Source: Pseudomonadota bacterium (GTDB lineage: Bacteria; Pseudomonadota; Gammaproteobacteria; Burkholderiales; Casimicrobiaceae). From it: 8,256 nucleotides of DNA. This document shows positions 6,626-8,256 of this stretch, in pieces. Every line of letters begins with the position of its first letter. Positions within the stretch are counted from its first letter, which is position 1. The stretch covers positions 1 through 8,256 of the forward strand of contig JAKPSO010000101.1 of NCBI GenBank assembly GCA_029571495.1, read 5' to 3'. The position numbers were made by a program, and so were the translations under genes. The notes under the pieces were generated by a model. That model was not told where the DNA came from and searched no databases. It worked only from the letters and a program-made list of their open reading frames with translations.

Positions 6626-8256
6626 TTACACGAGCGCCTTCGCCTTCGCGACAACGTTCTCCACCGTCAAGCCAAAGTGCTTCATGAGCACACCGGCCGG
6701 TGCCGATTCGCCGAAGGTGTCGATGCCGAGCACCGCGCCCGGCGTTTGGCCGCCGTGCACATATTTCCACCAGCCGCCGGTGACGCCCGCTTCGATCGCG
6801 AGCTTCGGCAACTCAGGCGGCAACACCGCTTCCTTGTATTCCGCGCTCTGCTGGTCGTAGAGCTGCGTGCAGGGCATGGAGACGACGCGCGCTTGCACGC
6901 CTTGCTCGCCGAGCGCCTTTTGCGCGGCGAGTGCGAGGCCGACTTCCGAGCCCGTCGCGATCAACACGAGCGCGGGCGTGAGCGTTTCCGACACGATGTA
7001 ACCGCCGCGACGGATCAGCGCTTCGTGCGATGCGTCGCGCGTGATCACGGCGGTGTTCTGACGCGACAGGCACAGCATCGTCGGACCGTCGTTGCGCTCG
7101 ATGCCGCTCGCGTACGCGACGGCTGATTCCAACGAATCCGCCGGACGCCAGACGTTCAAACCCGGGATCAATCGCAGCGAAGCGATGTGCTCGACGGGCT
7201 GATGCGTCGGGCCGTCTTCGCCGACGCCGATGGAGTCGTGCGTGAAGATGTAGAGCACGCGCTGCTTCATGAGTGCGGCCATACGTACGGCGTTGCGCGC
7301 GTAGTCGCTGAACACTAAGAACGTGCCAACGTAGGGAATCACGCCGCCGTGCAGCGCCATGCCGTTGGCGATCGCGCACATGCCGAATTCGCGCACACCG
7401 TAGCTGACGTGATTGCCCACGCCCTCGGCGGTGACGGTGACCGATTGCTTGTGATTGGTCAGATTCGAACCGGTCAAGTCGGCCGAGCCGCCGATCATTT
7501 CCGGTAGAGCCGGGCCGAACACTTCTAGTGCGTTTTGCGCGGCTTTGCGCGTCGCCACTTCCTTGTCGACCGCGACTGCGGCGTCTATCGCACGCTTGAC
7601 GATGTCGGCATAGTTCGCGGGCAGCTCGCCCGCGAGCCTACGTTTGAGCTCTGGATCGGCGTGGCGGTACGCATGGTTCCATTCGGCTTCCAACGCTGCG
7701 CCGGCGGCCTTCGCGTCAAGCGCCGCGTACGCCTCGGCGGGCATCTCAAACGGCGGCAACGTCCAGCCGATGTTCGCGCGCGTCGCGGCGATTTCGTCAC
7801 CCATCACCGCCGTTCCGTGCGCGTCGGCGGTGCCGTGTTTGTTCGGCGAGCCGTGACCGATGTCGGTCTTGCAGATGATGAGCACGGGCTTCGAGGTTTC
7901 TTGTTTCGCGCTGACGATTGCGTCGTCAACGGCGTCGATGCTCTGGCCATCAATCGGGCCGATCACGTGCCACCCGTAGGCGCGGAAACGCTCAGCTGTA
8001 TTGTCCTTAAACCAACCAGAGACATGGCCGTCAATCGAAATGCCGTTGTCGTCGTAGAACGCGATGAGTTTGTTCAGCCCGAGTACGCCAGCTAGCGAGC
8101 AGGCCTCATGCGAGACACCCTCCATCATGCAGCCGTCGCCGAGGAACACGTACGTGTGATGATTGATCACGCTGCCGTATTGCTTTGCCAGCAACTTTTC
8201 AGCCAGCGCCATACCCACCGCGTTAGCGATACCTTGGCCGAGCGGACCGGTGGTCG
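6626..8256 (-). CDS. tkt: Transketolase, 5' end outside the window
   Basis: Transketolase moves two-carbon ketol units between sugar phosphates using thiamine diphosphate and a divalent metal, in the pentose phosphate pathway and Calvin cycle. About 542 codons are visible from codon ACC at 8254 to TAA at 6628-6626. By comparison with the usual 660-670 residues, about 120 N-terminal residues lie beyond the right edge. The visible part opens with TTGPLGQGIANAVGMALAEK, then the thiamine-diphosphate motif GDGCMMEG ending in YDDN. The middle domain has YGVREFGM, whose Glu (codon 7390-7388) matches the cofactor-activating glutamate, followed by THDSIGVGEDGPTHQPVEH. The C-terminal domain has ATGSEVGLAL and TFGESAPAGVL. 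No frameshift or missing motif is seen. It is the most upstream visible gene of the operon, so the operon promoter is not in the window. Confidence 0.98.
   Translation of the reverse strand, partial: TTGPLGQGIANAVGMALAEKLLAKQYGSVINHHTYVFLGDGCMMEGVSHEACSLAGVLGLNKLIAFYDDNGISIDGHVSGWFKDNTAERFRAYGWHVIGPIDGQSIDAVDDAIVSAKQETSKPVLIICKTDIGHGSPNKHGTADAHGTAVMGDEIAATRANIGWTLPPFEMPAEAYAALDAKAAGAALEAEWNHAYRHADPELKRRLAGELPANYADIVKRAIDAAVAVDKEVATRKAAQNALEVFGPALPEMIGGSADLTGSNLTNHKQSVTVTAEGVGNHVSYGVREFGMCAIANGMALHGGVIPYVGTFLVFSDYARNAVRMAALMKQRVLYIFTHDSIGVGEDGPTHQPVEHIASLRLIPGLNVWRPADSLESAVAYASGIERNDGPTMLCLSRQNTAVITRDASHEALIRRGGYIVSETLTPALVLIATGSEVGLALAAQKALGEQGVQARVVSMPCTQLYDQQSAEYKEAVLPPELPKLAIEAGVTGGWWKYVHGGQTPGAVLGIDTFGESAPAGVLMKHFGLTVENVVAKAKALV

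Overview
The window is GC-rich, densely coding bacterial DNA, most likely from a betaproteobacterium. The evidence is the gene order transketolase, GAPDH, phosphoglycerate kinase and the sequence style of the GAPDH (for example the stretch around TNDQVLTDVFHKDL and the C-terminal [20 protein letters not shown]). The assignment rests on remembered family patterns, not on a search.

Layout: six genes lie on the minus strand and appear to form one operon, read from the right edge leftwards. They are tkt (5' end cut by the window edge), gap, a GNAT acetyltransferase, pgk, a TPR/O-GlcNAc-transferase-like protein (GT41/SPINDLY type) and a small DXD glycosyltransferase (GT32-like). GNAT/pgk and GT41/GT32 each overlap by 4 bp (ATGA), and pgk/GT41 are 21 nt apart. 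One plus-strand gene at the left, a GT-B-type glycosyltransferase, converges on the operon; its stop codon and that of the GT32 gene overlap in one CTAG. The first 320 bases hold no gene I can support.

Function: tkt, gap and pgk are central carbon genes used in glycolysis/gluconeogenesis and in the pentose phosphate or Calvin cycle. No RuBisCO or phosphoribulokinase is visible, so the trophic mode cannot be decided. In related betaproteobacteria I would expect pyk and fba after pgk; here three glycosyltransferases follow instead, two of them co-directional and coupled. Together they suggest a protein- or surface-glycosylation module attached to the tail of a housekeeping operon.

Non-coding structure: gap is bracketed by two perfect 8-bp GC-rich palindromes. 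The upstream one (tkt-gap gap) also has an 11-bp partner 61 nt away on the tkt side, giving two mutually exclusive RNA pairings. The downstream one covers the likely ribosome binding site of the GNAT gene. These are the most interesting unexplained features; they could be regulatory, mRNA-processing sites or dispersed REP-like repeats. I found no clearly new defence or mobile system.
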